A stretch of DNA of 64,000 nucleotides from Dehalococcoidia bacterium (lineage in GTDB: Bacteria; Chloroflexota; Dehalococcoidia; Lucifugimonadales; Lucifugimonadaceae). This document shows positions 7,848 to 16,649 of this stretch, piece after piece. The stretch covers positions 1-64,000 of the forward strand of contig JANQQP010000007.1 in assembly GCA_028285005.1 (NCBI GenBank), read 5' to 3'. Position numbers and translations under genes: made by a program. How positions within the stretch are numbered: the stretch's first letter is position 1; every line of letters begins with the position of its first letter. The notes beneath the pieces were generated by a model. The model had not been told where the DNA came from. It saw nothing but the letters and a program-made list of their open reading frames with translations, and made no database searches.

Positions 7848-8211
7848 GACTCTGTCAACGAACGCTGTGGAACAACATCAGCGGGACGAAAAACTGGACC
7901 TGGTCTTTCGAGCTCTGGGACACCGGGTGCGACGGGAGATTTTGCGCAGGTTGAGCCAGCATCCGGCGCTGGTGACCGAGATTGCCGCTCCATTCGATAT
8001 GGCGCTGCCGACCGTTTCCAAGCACATTCGCGTGCTGGAGGAGGCGGGACTTGTGGTACGGGCTGTCGACGGCCGCATCCATCGCTGCTCATTTGGGCCG
8101 GAGCCACTACGTCTCGTCGAATCGTGGCTCGAGCAGTACAGGCCGTTCTGGGAAGGGAGCCTGGATTCTCTCGCTGCGTACGCAGAAGATGCTGAGCAGG
8201 ACGGCCAATGA
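7846..8211 (+). CDS. ArsR-family winged-helix transcriptional regulator
   Basis: A 121-residue regulator with a single winged helix at about residues 20-95. RALGHRVRREILRRL forms the first helices, DMALPTVSKHIRVLEEAGLV is the recognition helix, and VRAVDGRIHRCSFGPEPL is the wing. No metal-binding Cys cluster is seen, so it belongs to the non-metal ArsR group that often accompanies AHSA1 proteins. The stop overlaps the start of the next gene (ATGA, 8208-8211), so the two are translationally coupled. The start appears leaderless, with the -10 box 7 nt upstream. It probably represses its own operon and the divergent SRPBCC gene; this is inference. Confidence 0.88.
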   Translation: MTLSTNAVEQHQRDEKLDLVFRALGHRVRREILRRLSQHPALVTEIAAPFDMALPTVSKHIRVLEEAGLVVRAVDGRIHRCSFGPEPLRLVESWLEQYRPFWEGSLDSLAAYAEDAEQDGQ

Positions 8212-8660
8212 GCACGAGTGCCAGGGGAAGCCTGACGACTACCCGTTCGATCGCTGCCAGCCCGGAGCGTCTGTTCAGGATGTGGACTGAGCCGGAGCAT
8301 GTGCAGCGCTGGTGGGGACCGGAAGGTGTGGAGTGTCCATTCGCAGAGATCGATCTGCGGCCCGGCGGCGCGTACTGCATCGCCAACAAAATGTCGGACG
8401 GTTCGGTGATCCTGATTTCTGGCGTATTCGAGGTGGTCGAGCCGCCGTCACGGCTGGTCTACACGTGGACGACCGACAAGGATGAACGTGAGCCAGAGCG
8501 CGTGACCGTTAGCTTTGTGCCGCAAGGCGACAAGACGGAGGTCACGGTGCTCCACGAGTTGATTCCAGACGCCGAGACTGCACATTCACACGAGATTGGC
8601 TGGAACGGTTGCCTGGCAGCACTGGAGATGTATGTGGGTGAAGCTGCGAGAGGAGGCTGA
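8208..8660 (+). CDS. SRPBCC / AHSA1-family protein, partner of the ArsR regulator
   Basis: This 150-residue START-like domain protein carries the AHSA1 signature: ERLFRMWTEPEHVQRWWGPEG near residues 22-42 and DLRPGGAYC near 48-56. VFEVVEPPSRLVYTWT follows near 72-87, and the C-terminal helix EIGWNGCLAALEMYV closes the fold. It is in an ATGA overlap with the upstream ArsR gene, so the two are made together. ArsR-AHSA1 pairs are widespread, but a ligand or reaction is known for few of them, and none can be assigned here. It is only distantly similar to the 126-residue SRPBCC protein encoded on the other side of the promoter region. Confidence 0.85.
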   Translation: MSTSARGSLTTTRSIAASPERLFRMWTEPEHVQRWWGPEGVECPFAEIDLRPGGAYCIANKMSDGSVILISGVFEVVEPPSRLVYTWTTDKDEREPERVTVSFVPQGDKTEVTVLHELIPDAETAHSHEIGWNGCLAALEMYVGEAARGG

Positions 8661-8667
8661 GGGTGTC

Positions 8668-8931
8668 ATTTCTCCCTCCCCGTCAGGGAGGGAGCTAGAG
8701 GGTGGGTTGTCTGTCTGTCATTCTGAACTTGATTCAGAATCTCTCGTTCGACCGCCCATCAACGGTCAGATCCCTCCGCGTTGGTCGGGATGACTAGTTG
8801 GTGGGTCGAAGAGTATTTCTCCCTCCCTGTCAGGGAGGGAGTCAGAGGGTGGGTTGTTGCTCCGACAGCAGCTAGCTGAGTCAGGAGTACGACCCTCACC
8901 CTAGCCCTCTCCCAAGCTGGGAGAGGGGATT
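8668..8931. repeat. Composite palindromic repeat cluster 3
   Basis: This cluster lies between convergent genes and reads mostly in the reverse orientation to cluster 1. It holds a TCCCTCCC/GGGAGGGA hairpin (about 8672-8693), the reverse ATTCTGAA/TTCAGAAT hairpin (8719-8740) and the reverse leader with GGTCAGATCCCTCCGCG. A second TCCCTCCCTG/CAGGGAGGGA hairpin follows at 8819-8840. CCCTCACCCTAGCCCTCTCCC with its CTCTCCCA/TGGGAGAG hairpin lies at about 8906-8925. Confidence 0.88.
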
Positions 8932-8933
8932 GA

Positions 8934-10406
8934 TCAAACCGCTGGCAGGGTCATTGTGTCGCCGGTCTCTGACTGCCACGCGCGGATGCGCGCTGCCATG
9001 TCGCGGGCCCGGTCACGGTGTTCCGGGGCGTCGAACAGGTTGTTCAGCTCCAGCGGGTCTGTGTTCAGATCGTAGAGTTCGCACTGGTCGCCGTCTGACA
9101 GGTTCAGCTTCCAGCGGTCTGGCGTCACCACCGATCGCCAGGCATTCGTCGACATCCGCTCGACCAGCGCGTCTCCCAACGAAATCGTCGCTCTGCCACC
9201 ATGCCACTGCATGAAGACATCATCCTCCAGCGAACCCTCGCCTGCCAGGACATCAACACGGCTTCGACCCTGCAGGTGCTCCGGCGGTTCAACGCCCATC
9301 AGTTCGAGCATCGTCGGCACTAGGTCGACATGACCGAAGCTGCCTGCGACGCGGCGTCCGCTGCCAGTCAGCCACGGCACGCTGATCAACATGGGAACCT
9401 TTGACACCTCTTCGTAGAACGACCGCTTGCCGAGCATGCCGCGGTCGCCGAGTGAGTCGCCGTGATCGCTGGTGAAGACCACCACCGTCCGGTCGGCCTG
9501 ACCTGACTCCTCAAGCGCAGCCAGTACGCGACCGACCGCGTTATCCAGCACGGTCACATTCCCGAAGTATTTGGCCCGTAGCTCCCGCCAGTAGGCGCGC
9601 GGATCGTCCGGGTTCGCATCCCGGGCTTCGGCGGAGTGGAATCGAGATCGGGCCCGGGTGAAGAGCGGAGTGTTCTCGTCAGGCTCCGTCATGAGTAGCG
9701 GGCCGTCAGGCACTGAATCGGGCGGATAGAGGTCGTTGAGTGGGCCGTTGTAGGGTGGGTGCGGCTCGAACATCGTCAGGTACATGAGCCACGGGCGATC
9801 ATCGTTGCGGTGGATGAACTCGTCGGCCCGACCGGCCAGGAACTGCGCCATGGTGTGCTCTTCGGGCAGAAAGCCGCGCTGCTTCTGCGTGTGGGAGAGA
9901 TGGCCGTCGTGATCTCCCTCGGGCTCAAAGCCGTGCTCCACGAGGTATTTGTAGTAGTCCGACTTGCGGTAGCGGTCCTCACGACTCTCGAAGTTGGGAA
10001 AATTGTCGTCGTGGGCGTCTTCTGTGCTCACCCATTCGTCGAAACCGTGCTGCGGCACGAGGTCCTGGCCGAGGTGCCACTTGCCGTACTTGGCTGTCAG
10101 ATAGTCCTCGGGCGCCATCTCGGCGATGGTCTGGACATCTTCAGGCAGGTTGCTGAACGGGCGGCCGGGCTGCGAGTTGCGGACCACTCCGGCTGAGTGC
10201 GGGTACAGGCCGGTGAGCATGGTGCCGCGGGCAGGCGAGCAGACGGCCTGCGTGACGTAGGCGTTTTCGAACACCGCCGACCGGTCGGCGAGTGCGTTGA
10301 GATGCGGCGTCTGCACCCAGCTGTTGCCGTACGCCGCCATGGTGTCGGTGCGCTGCTGGTCAGAGCAGATGAAGAGGATGTTTGGTTGCGCGGGTGGTTC
10401 GGGCAT
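8934..10406 (-). CDS. Sulfatase (formylglycine-dependent, alkaline phosphatase superfamily)
   Basis: A 490-residue hydrolase. The metal-binding N-terminus PNILFICSDQQRTD (Asp16) is followed by the sulfatase signature C56-S-P-A-R60. There the Cys would be converted to formylglycine by a separate maturase. VVFTSDHGDSLGDRGMLGK supplies the other metal ligands near residue 310, and the C-terminal part ends in the usual ELYDLNTDPLELNNL segment. There is no signal peptide, so the enzyme is predicted to be cytoplasmic and would act on imported sulfate esters. It follows the genes for a secreted repeat protein and a lipoprotein on the same strand, 49 bp after the former. The substrate is unknown. Confidence 0.92.
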   Translation of the reverse strand: MPEPPAQPNILFICSDQQRTDTMAAYGNSWVQTPHLNALADRSAVFENAYVTQAVCSPARGTMLTGLYPHSAGVVRNSQPGRPFSNLPEDVQTIAEMAPEDYLTAKYGKWHLGQDLVPQHGFDEWVSTEDAHDDNFPNFESREDRYRKSDYYKYLVEHGFEPEGDHDGHLSHTQKQRGFLPEEHTMAQFLAGRADEFIHRNDDRPWLMYLTMFEPHPPYNGPLNDLYPPDSVPDGPLLMTEPDENTPLFTRARSRFHSAEARDANPDDPRAYWRELRAKYFGNVTVLDNAVGRVLAALEESGQADRTVVVFTSDHGDSLGDRGMLGKRSFYEEVSKVPMLISVPWLTGSGRRVAGSFGHVDLVPTMLELMGVEPPEHLQGRSRVDVLAGEGSLEDDVFMQWHGGRATISLGDALVERMSTNAWRSVVTPDRWKLNLSDGDQCELYDLNTDPLELNNLFDAPEHRDRARDMAARIRAWQSETGDTMTLPAV

Positions 10407-10455
10407 GGCGCCGACATTCTGAACTATCTGCTAAGCCGTCGCCAGCCGCGCCCGT

Positions 10456-12222
10456 CTAGTCGAAGCCGCACCTGTCTGCGCAGCGGATGTAGAACGCGCC
10501 GTTCGTGAACAGCCTGTCGCCGGTGTCAGGCTCGATGACGAACCTCACTGTGCCCGCGTTCGCCTGAGTGTCGTCGAGCACTACAGTTCCGATCGTGTTG
10601 ATGCACCGCACAGTGACGCACTTCCCATGTACAACGCCCTGTCCCTCGGCGTAGTAGGCGAAGATCGGAATGTCATTCGCCAGCATCTCGATCTGCGGGC
10701 TCAGGAAGCCGTCGCTATCGATCGGTGGAGCCCCATCGAACTCAACTTCTATGCCGCGGTTCTGTAGCAGGTTGCAGTCCGGGAAGCGGCAGACCTCTTC
10801 GATCTCGAGTCCCGATGCCGATCTGTAGAACACGACCGGACGGAGGCCGTCGCTGCCGAAGGTGATGTCCTTGTCGCCCACGATGGCTATTTCCAGGTCA
10901 TCGAGGTCGGAACTCGAGCAACGCACGTCGACGCAGTTGGCCATCATCAGGCGCTGGTTGAAGCCCCATCCGTAGGCGATCCTCGGCAAGCCGTTCTGCT
11001 GGAACTGAATGGCCGGATACGAACCGGTACCACCACCGGTGTCGACTGGACCACCGGAGAAGCCCGACGTCTGCTGCGTCCTGGTGGTTACGAGTGTGCA
11101 GGTGGCGTTGGTGCAATGCGTGGTGCGCAGGCTGGCCTCAAAGCCGCCGCCAAACTGTGCTCCGTTTGTCGAGTTGTAGGCGAACAGAAGGCTGCCGTCG
11201 GGCGCGGTTGCGACATCGACATGCCTGAACCTCCTGCCTGACTCATCATCGATGGTCCTGAGCACCGAGGAAGAACACTGGGTGTCTGAGCACTCCGCCA
11301 GCATCACGGCTGTCTGGCCTGCTGTCGAGAAAGCGATTCGAGGTGTCCCGTTCAGCGTGAATGTGAGTGCAACACGGCTCTCAGACTCTGAGTTATTGAT
11401 TGCCTGGTACGAGAAGTTGGAGCAGGTGATGTCTGTGCAGACCACATACGCCAGGCTTTGCGTCGTGTTGGCTGCACGAACAACCATTGCAGGGTTGCCT
11501 GCTCGATTAAGGTCGAAGTCCAGGATGGGAAGCGAGTCTCCGGCGAAAGTCAGTTCTCTCTTAATTGGCCCACACTGGTCGGACACCGGGAAGTCGAAGA
11601 ACTGGATCTTGAGTCGTCCTTCAAGGTTGCACACGGCGTTCGAGTCGCCGGTCAGCCCTGTCACGTCATCGGCAGTCAGGAAGTCGGCTATGTCGCTCTG
11701 TGTCAGGAAGCCTGAGACCTGGCTCTGCGTGACGTAGTTTCTGGCCGGAACTCCGTTGAGGCTCTGGGCGTCATCGGCCTTTTCGGCTGTCAGGGCTTCT
11801 TGGGCACGGATTGCGAATGGTGCCGCAGTCAGCTTCTGGCGCGGCTTCATCTCGTCGTTACCATCGACCTGGATTCCAAGCCAGACGGCGCTGTTGGTCA
11901 GACCGCGGGAGATCGAATTCTCCGTGCCGAGCTCGACGGTGAAGAGGCCGTCTATTACCTTCACGGTGTGGCCCTCCTGCCAGAGTGGTCGGCCATCGGT
12001 CTCAGAGTCGTAGATAGTGAATATGATGCTGAGGCCGTCTGAGACCGGGTTGCCTTTCTCGTCGGTGAGATAGCCGCTGTATGTGAGGGTCTCAGGTACA
12101 CCGCCCGGAGTGCTGCGGATCTGCTGCAAGATCGAGTCCCCTGAAACTGTGGCAACGCCAATCACCGCGATCAGAACTACTGCCGTCGCGAGTACGAGAT
12201 AGCGGTGGTTCAGCCTTCTCAT
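10456..12222 (-). CDS. Large secreted protein with seven C-x(4)-C repeats (probable beta-propeller)
   Basis: The 588-residue protein has a signal peptide or anchor at residues 8-27. An Ig-like or tail-fibre-like N-terminal domain spans about 45-140 (LTYSGYLTDEKGNPVSDG, then LWQEGHTVKVIDGLFTVELG). From about residue 240 on, cysteine pairs recur at 262/267, 311/316, 370/375, 430/435, 478/483, 535/540 and 581/585. Most are preceded by a blade-like segment such as GTPRIAF, GLPRIAY or NDIPIFAYY. Seven such units suggest a disulfide-stapled seven-bladed propeller, an inference. GGAGGG precedes the ATG. I do not recognise a named family; a surface-exposed binding or adhesion role is possible. It sits between a lipoprotein gene and a sulfatase gene on the same strand. 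Confidence 0.7.
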   Translation of the reverse strand: MRRLNHRYLVLATAVVLIAVIGVATVSGDSILQQIRSTPGGVPETLTYSGYLTDEKGNPVSDGLSIIFTIYDSETDGRPLWQEGHTVKVIDGLFTVELGTENSISRGLTNSAVWLGIQVDGNDEMKPRQKLTAAPFAIRAQEALTAEKADDAQSLNGVPARNYVTQSQVSGFLTQSDIADFLTADDVTGLTGDSNAVCNLEGRLKIQFFDFPVSDQCGPIKRELTFAGDSLPILDFDLNRAGNPAMVVRAANTTQSLAYVVCTDITCSNFSYQAINNSESESRVALTFTLNGTPRIAFSTAGQTAVMLAECSDTQCSSSVLRTIDDESGRRFRHVDVATAPDGSLLFAYNSTNGAQFGGGFEASLRTTHCTNATCTLVTTRTQQTSGFSGGPVDTGGGTGSYPAIQFQQNGLPRIAYGWGFNQRLMMANCVDVRCSSSDLDDLEIAIVGDKDITFGSDGLRPVVFYRSASGLEIEEVCRFPDCNLLQNRGIEVEFDGAPPIDSDGFLSPQIEMLANDIPIFAYYAEGQGVVHGKCVTVRCINTIGTVVLDDTQANAGTVRFVIEPDTGDRLFTNGAFYIRCADRCGFD

Positions 12223-12247
12223 ATCTGTATCCCTCCGTCGGTCCGGG

Positions 12248-12847
12248 CTACGGACCTGCGGCTACCGCTCCGATGAGCGTGTGTTCTCCGTCGTTCATGA
12301 GGCTCATTGCTGAGCCGTTCTGGAACATGCTGTAGAGGACTGTCTGTCCATCAGTCGATATGAATGCAGACCTGAGCCACGGCGGCAAAGTGGAATCGGC
12401 GGTTGCGGTTTCAATAGCCCTGACCACCGCAGTAGACGTAGCGATCTGCTGTGGGCTGGGCGTAGGTGTATCAGGGACTGCGGTTGGTTCTGGAGTTTCG
12501 GTCGACGGCACGGTTGCGGTTGTAGCGGTCGTAGACGTCGGCTGCACTGCGGTTGGCTGAGTAGCTGGAGTGGTCGGCGACGGCTGTGCCTGCGCAGTGG
12601 GAGGTGGTGATGCTGGGCTGGGAGCCGGAGATTGGACCGGTGTCGCTGTAGAGCCGTCCGACGGCTCGGTCGGAGAGACTGGCTCATTGGTAGTGGTCGC
12701 CTCTGTCGAGGGGTCGGGGCTTTCCGCTGGCGTATTCTCAGCAGTCGGCGTGCCGTCGGCTGTCTCACACGCAGCGAAAATCGCTGTGAGTGCAAGCAGA
12801 ACTGCGTATCCGGCAAGACGTCGAGTAGTGGTCAAGTGTGTGCTCAT
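12248..12847 (-). CDS. Lipoprotein with a long Thr/Pro-rich stalk
   Basis: The 199-residue protein has a lipoprotein signal peptide ending in AIFAAC, with the lipidated Cys at residue 27. About 105 residues extremely rich in Thr, Pro, Ala and Ser follow, and then a small C-terminal domain of about 55 residues (SAFISTDGQTVLYSMFQNG). The ATG at 12847 is chosen over a start 28 codons upstream because only the shorter form begins at the signal peptide. It ends 25 bp before the large secreted protein and may anchor or accompany it at the cell surface. The low-complexity stretch reads as a spacer; no family is recognised. Confidence 0.65.
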   Translation of the reverse strand: MSTHLTTTRRLAGYAVLLALTAIFAACETADGTPTAENTPAESPDPSTEATTTNEPVSPTEPSDGSTATPVQSPAPSPASPPPTAQAQPSPTTPATQPTAVQPTSTTATTATVPSTETPEPTAVPDTPTPSPQQIATSTAVVRAIETATADSTLPPWLRSAFISTDGQTVLYSMFQNGSAMSLMNDGEHTLIGAVAAGP

Positions 12848-12952
12848 GTCCGGCTCTCGATCCGAGCGCGGAACTATACACGAGTCTGTTTTCAGGTTAA
12901 TGCGGGCTTGAGGATGGGTAGTGTCGCTCAAGCGTCTGACCTCAAGCCAAGC

Positions 12953-14746
12953 TCACCCCGTGTGGTGGCCGGCTGGGTGCTCGGGGGCTTCCACGTGCGT
13001 CTCCACGGGCGTGCTGCCGAGCAGGAAGTCGAAGTCGCAGCCCTGCGGCGCCTGCAGCACATGGTCGGCGTGGAGCTTGCGGTAGCCGCGCACTTCACTA
13101 ACTGAATCACGACTGCCTCCGTGCCACGCCGCCGAGTCGCCGACTGGGCTCGCCAGTGCAGCTTTCCTTCGCCGCAGCTCTTCTTCTTCCACCAGCAGAT
13201 CGAGCCTGCGTTCTTCTACGTCGATCTCGATCATGTCGCCTGTTTCAACCAGCGCCAGCGGCCCGCCGACAGCCGACTCAGGCGCAACGTGCAGCACGAT
13301 CGTCCCAAACGCCGTGCCTGACATGCGGGCGTCTGAGATGCGGATCATGTCGCGCACGCCTTGCTGCAGGAGCTTGCGGGGCAATGGCAGGAAGCCTGCC
13401 TCAGGCATGCCGGGACCGCCGACCGGACCGGTGTTCTTCAAGACGAGGACGTCTTCTGCGTTCACGTCGAGGTCCGGGTCATCGATGCGGTTCTTCAGGT
13501 CAACCGGGTTTTCGAAGACGACCGCCCGGCCGCGGTGCTGCATCAGCTCCGGCGAAGCGGCCGAGACCTTGATGACGGCTCCGTCGGGCGCTAGCGTGCC
13601 TTTCAGCGCCGCCAACCCGCCTTCGTCGCTCATCGCGTTCTCGAGTGGCAGCACCACATCGTCGTCGTAGCACTCGGCATCCGCGATCTCGTCGCCAAGC
13701 GTCTTGCCACTCACCGTCATGCAAGATGTGTCCAGCAGGTGCTCGATGCGCTTCAGCACGGCTGGCACGCCGCCCGCGTAGAACAGGTCTTCCATCAGGT
13801 ATTTTCCCGATGGCTTAAGGTTCAGGACGGTCGGCGTGGAGCGTGAGAGATCGTCGAAATCCGAGAGGTCGAGCTTGATGCCCGCGCGGCCAGCGACCGC
13901 TGTTAAGTGGATGATGGCATTGGTAGAGCCGCCCATTGTGAGCAGGGTGCGGATGGCGTTCTTGAAGGCGGCTTCGGTCATGATCTGCGATGGTCGGATG
14001 CCTTCCTGGGCAAGCTCGACAGCCCGAGCCCCGGCGCGCTCGGCGAACACCGAGCGGCGGGAGTCTGCGGCTGGAATGGATGCGCCACCTGAAAGCGTCA
14101 TGCCGAGCGCTTCGCATAGCGCGGACATGGTCGATGCAGTTCCCATCACCATGCAGTGGCCGGGCGAGCGGTAGATCGCTTCTTCCATGGAGTCGTATTC
14201 GGCCTGCGTAATCGTGCCCGCCCGCAGCTCAGACCAGAAGCGGCGGCAGTCGGTGCATGAGCCGAGCGCTTCGCCGCGCCAGTTGCCGCGCAGCGACGGC
14301 CCGCCGGTGACGATGATCGCAGGCAGATCGGCCGATGCTGCGCCCATTAGAGCGGCGGGCGTCGTCTTGTCGCAGCCCGAGAGCAGCACGACGCCGTCGA
14401 TCGGCAGGCCGCGGATCATCTCCTCGATGTCCATCGACATCAGGTTGCGGCAGAGCATCGACGTTGGCGACATGAAGAATTCACCGAGCGAGATGGTCGG
14501 AAATTCGAGCGGAAAGCCTCCGGCGCGCATGATGCCGCGTTTGACGTGCTCAGCGAGGTCTCGCAGGTGGGCGTTGCAGTGCGTGGCTTCGGACCAACTG
14601 TTCGCGATGCCGATAACGGGACGGCCTGCGAAGGAGTCTTCGGACCAGCCCTGCGCCTTGAGACCGGCTCGGTGGAGGAAGCCTTCGAGGTCACGTGTGC
14701 CGAACCATTCCTGGCTACGGAGGATTTTTCCGTTCGATGAAGTCAA
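12953..14746 (-). CDS. Sugar-acid dehydratase of the IlvD/Edd family
   Basis: About 597 residues. EWFGTRDLEGFLHRAGL at the N-terminus is the mark of the aldonate branch (L-arabinonate, D-xylonate, D-fuconate type) rather than branched-chain IlvD. Iron-sulfur and metal ligands lie in WSEATHCNAHL, LSGCDKTTPAALMG and GSCTDC. GGSTNAIIHL and the C-terminal SDARMSGTAFGTIVLHVAPE are typical of the family. It would convert an aldonic acid to the 2-keto-3-deoxy acid. TTG 14746 is chosen because homologues start close to the FGTRD segment and the upstream 51 codons look non-coding. GGGAA lies about 8 bp upstream. The gene is divergent from a C45-type hydrolase gene. Confidence 0.88.
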   Translation of the reverse strand: MTSSNGKILRSQEWFGTRDLEGFLHRAGLKAQGWSEDSFAGRPVIGIANSWSEATHCNAHLRDLAEHVKRGIMRAGGFPLEFPTISLGEFFMSPTSMLCRNLMSMDIEEMIRGLPIDGVVLLSGCDKTTPAALMGAASADLPAIIVTGGPSLRGNWRGEALGSCTDCRRFWSELRAGTITQAEYDSMEEAIYRSPGHCMVMGTASTMSALCEALGMTLSGGASIPAADSRRSVFAERAGARAVELAQEGIRPSQIMTEAAFKNAIRTLLTMGGSTNAIIHLTAVAGRAGIKLDLSDFDDLSRSTPTVLNLKPSGKYLMEDLFYAGGVPAVLKRIEHLLDTSCMTVSGKTLGDEIADAECYDDDVVLPLENAMSDEGGLAALKGTLAPDGAVIKVSAASPELMQHRGRAVVFENPVDLKNRIDDPDLDVNAEDVLVLKNTGPVGGPGMPEAGFLPLPRKLLQQGVRDMIRISDARMSGTAFGTIVLHVAPESAVGGPLALVETGDMIEIDVEERRLDLLVEEEELRRRKAALASPVGDSAAWHGGSRDSVSEVRGYRKLHADHVLQAPQGCDFDFLLGSTPVETHVEAPEHPAGHHTG

Positions 14747-14850
14747 AGGTAGTTCCCGTTTAGAGCGATGTGGTTGCAGAAGTGCGTAAGATACCGGACG
14801 CAGCGGCGCAGCGATGTGTTCTGTGCAAACTGGCGACTGAGGACCGAGGA

Positions 14851-15936
14851 ATGACTTCAACGCCCCAGAAGAAGCAAACACGCTTTCCTGAATTCGCAAC
14901 CTCTGGCACGCGGGAACAGATCGGACACGCCATTGGTGAAGAGTTCAGGGAGACGATTCAGGAGATGGGAGACCTGGTGCTCGAACGCTTCAACCGGAGC
15001 GCTTCGCGCCCGATCAGCGTGGACGAAGCGACTGCGGTGGCCGCGGCCGCTGTTCCTCACGCCGAACAGTATCTTCCGGACGCGGTAGAAGAACTTCGTG
15101 CTACCGCACAGGCGGCGCGAATCCCGTTCGAGACGGTCATGCTCATCAACGTGCGGAGCATGCTGGGGGCTCCGGAAGGATGCACGTCGGTCATGGTCGG
15201 GGCCGGGGCATCGGCCAGTGGGTCCGGATTCGCAGGGCAGAACTGGGACAACGACCCTGCGATGGACCCGTTCTCGGCCGCCATCACGCGAAGACCGAAC
15301 GGCAAGCCCGCCTTCATGAGCTGGTGTCAGCCTGGCGTGATCGCCTACATGGGCTTCTCGGACGCCGGGTTCGGCGTGTGTATGAACGCTCTGAATGGCC
15401 CTTCAAGGCGTAGTGGCGTTGGCTGGTACTTCATCGTGCGGTCTATCTACGAGGCGCGTTCGCTGGATGCACTGGTGGCGAAGATGCGTGGGGCGAAGCG
15501 GGCGATGACGGCCAATGCAGCGATGATCACGCCTGAAGGCCCGGCAGACCTTGAGATAACTCTCGATTCAGTGGAGGTGCTGCGGGCGGGCGAGGCGGAG
15601 TCGATGGTGCACACGAACCACTGCGTTCACGAGAGCCTGCTCGACTACAACGATTCGCACCGGGATTCGATCTACGGGCAGTCGTTCGAGCGGAAGGCAC
15701 GCGCTGAGGAGCTTCTTGGCGGCGTTCCGGGCAGGGTGTCGGTCGACGATGTGAAGGCTGTGCTCTCAGACAAAGACGGTTACCCGACTTCGATCAACCG
15801 ATACCCGAATGATGATCCCGACACAGGCTGGCAGCGGTCCGTGGTGTCGATGATCGTGGAGCCAGACGCAGGGCGAATGCACGTTTCGAGAGGCAACCCG
15901 GGCGATAACCCGTATGAGGTTTATGAGCTGGGGTAG
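14851..15936 (+). CDS. C45-family Ntn hydrolase (acyltransferase / penicillin-acylase-like)
   Basis: A 361-residue protein of the acyl-CoA:6-aminopenicillanate acyltransferase family (peptidase C45). After a mostly helical region of about 110 residues, the sequence PEGCTSVMV places the nucleophilic Cys111, which becomes the N-terminal nucleophile after self-cleavage. It continues into GQNWDNDPAMD and the later NALNGPSRRSGVGWYFIVRSI and HTNHCVHE segments. Members hydrolyse or transfer acyl groups on amides; the physiological substrate here is unknown. ATG 14851 is preceded by ACCGAGGA and is better than upstream starts that read into the promoter region. The gene is divergent from the sugar-acid dehydratase and followed by a long repeat cluster. 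Confidence 0.85.
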   Translation: MTSTPQKKQTRFPEFATSGTREQIGHAIGEEFRETIQEMGDLVLERFNRSASRPISVDEATAVAAAAVPHAEQYLPDAVEELRATAQAARIPFETVMLINVRSMLGAPEGCTSVMVGAGASASGSGFAGQNWDNDPAMDPFSAAITRRPNGKPAFMSWCQPGVIAYMGFSDAGFGVCMNALNGPSRRSGVGWYFIVRSIYEARSLDALVAKMRGAKRAMTANAAMITPEGPADLEITLDSVEVLRAGEAESMVHTNHCVHESLLDYNDSHRDSIYGQSFERKARAEELLGGVPGRVSVDDVKAVLSDKDGYPTSINRYPNDDPDTGWQRSVVSMIVEPDAGRMHVSRGNPGDNPYEVYELG

Positions 15937-15959
15937 GGCGGGCTAGCTGGTCCTCGATC

Positions 15960-16318
15960 TGTCATCCCGACCGTAGCGGAGGGATCTGACCGTTGATCCC
16001 TGGCCGAACGAGAGATTCTGAATCGAGTTCAGAATGACAGAGTTGTCATCCTTCGACGGGTTCAGGATGGCAGCTTGTCGGAAGGGCAATCCCCTCTCCC
16101 AGCTTGGGAGAGGGTTAGGGTGAGGGTCGTCCTTCTGACTGGCAACTGTTGAAGTGGCCGGCAACCCACCCTCTGACTCCCTCCCTGACAGGGAGGGAGA
16201 AGATGTTCGTCGTTTCGACCACGGCGGAGGGATCTGACCATGGATCCCTGCTTAAGCGAGAGATTCTGAATCAAGTTCAGAATGACAGGCCGCCTCCTTC
16301 CACGGGCTCAGAATGGCA
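15960..16318. repeat. Composite palindromic repeat cluster 4
   Basis: This almost fills the 500-bp gap 15937-16436. One full copy in the order leader, ATTCTGAA-type hairpin (about 16014-16037), CATCCTTCGACGGGTTCAGG module, CTCTCCCA/TGGGAGAG hairpin (16095-16113) and TCCCTCCCTG/CAGGGAGGGA hairpin (16178-16199) is followed by a second leader and hairpin (about 16217-16288). The remaining 16319-16436 shows no gene and must hold the promoter of the next operon. Confidence 0.9.
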
Positions 16319-16436
16319 GTCGTCGACCGGTGCTCTGGCGCAGCGCCCGTTCGACGGTTCTCGTCACGCTCTTCAGCTATTCTTGACGCAGCCACTCGGC
16401 AACACCTAAACCCCATCTCCAAGGAAACCTGAACTC

Positions 16437-16649
16437 GTGCGACTTAGCCCTAGCATGTCGATTGGCGCTGGCATTGGCTTTGTGCTCGGGATCCTGTTCA
16501 CCGTCATCGCCGCGTTTCGAGTGGATGAAGAGCAGGCGACGGTTGGCGATGCGGTTCAGGTCGGCATATTCGTTGGTATGCCGATTCTCGTTGTGATGGG
16601 CACATTCGCAGGGTGGCTGTGGGACATCTTCATCAAGGAAAAGCGGTGA
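16437..16649 (+). CDS. Small two-helix membrane protein
   Basis: A 70-residue protein starting at GTG 16437, with AAGGAAA about 9 bp upstream. Two membrane helices are predicted at about residues 7-26 (IGAGIGFVLGILFTVIAAF) and 41-63 (VGIFVGMPILVVMGTFAGWLW), joined by a short acidic loop, with a basic tail IKEKR. Its last codons overlap the start of a lipoprotein gene (GTGA), so the two are co-translated. No family is recognised. The coupling suggests a shared envelope function. Confidence 0.6.
   Translation: MRLSPSMSIGAGIGFVLGILFTVIAAFRVDEEQATVGDAVQVGIFVGMPILVVMGTFAGWLWDIFIKEKR

Noticed and set aside
12304-12816. A 170-residue Arg/Pro-rich frame on the minus strand
   Set aside because: It is the shifted frame of the Thr/Pro-stalk lipoprotein; the lipobox and signal peptide are only in the other frame.
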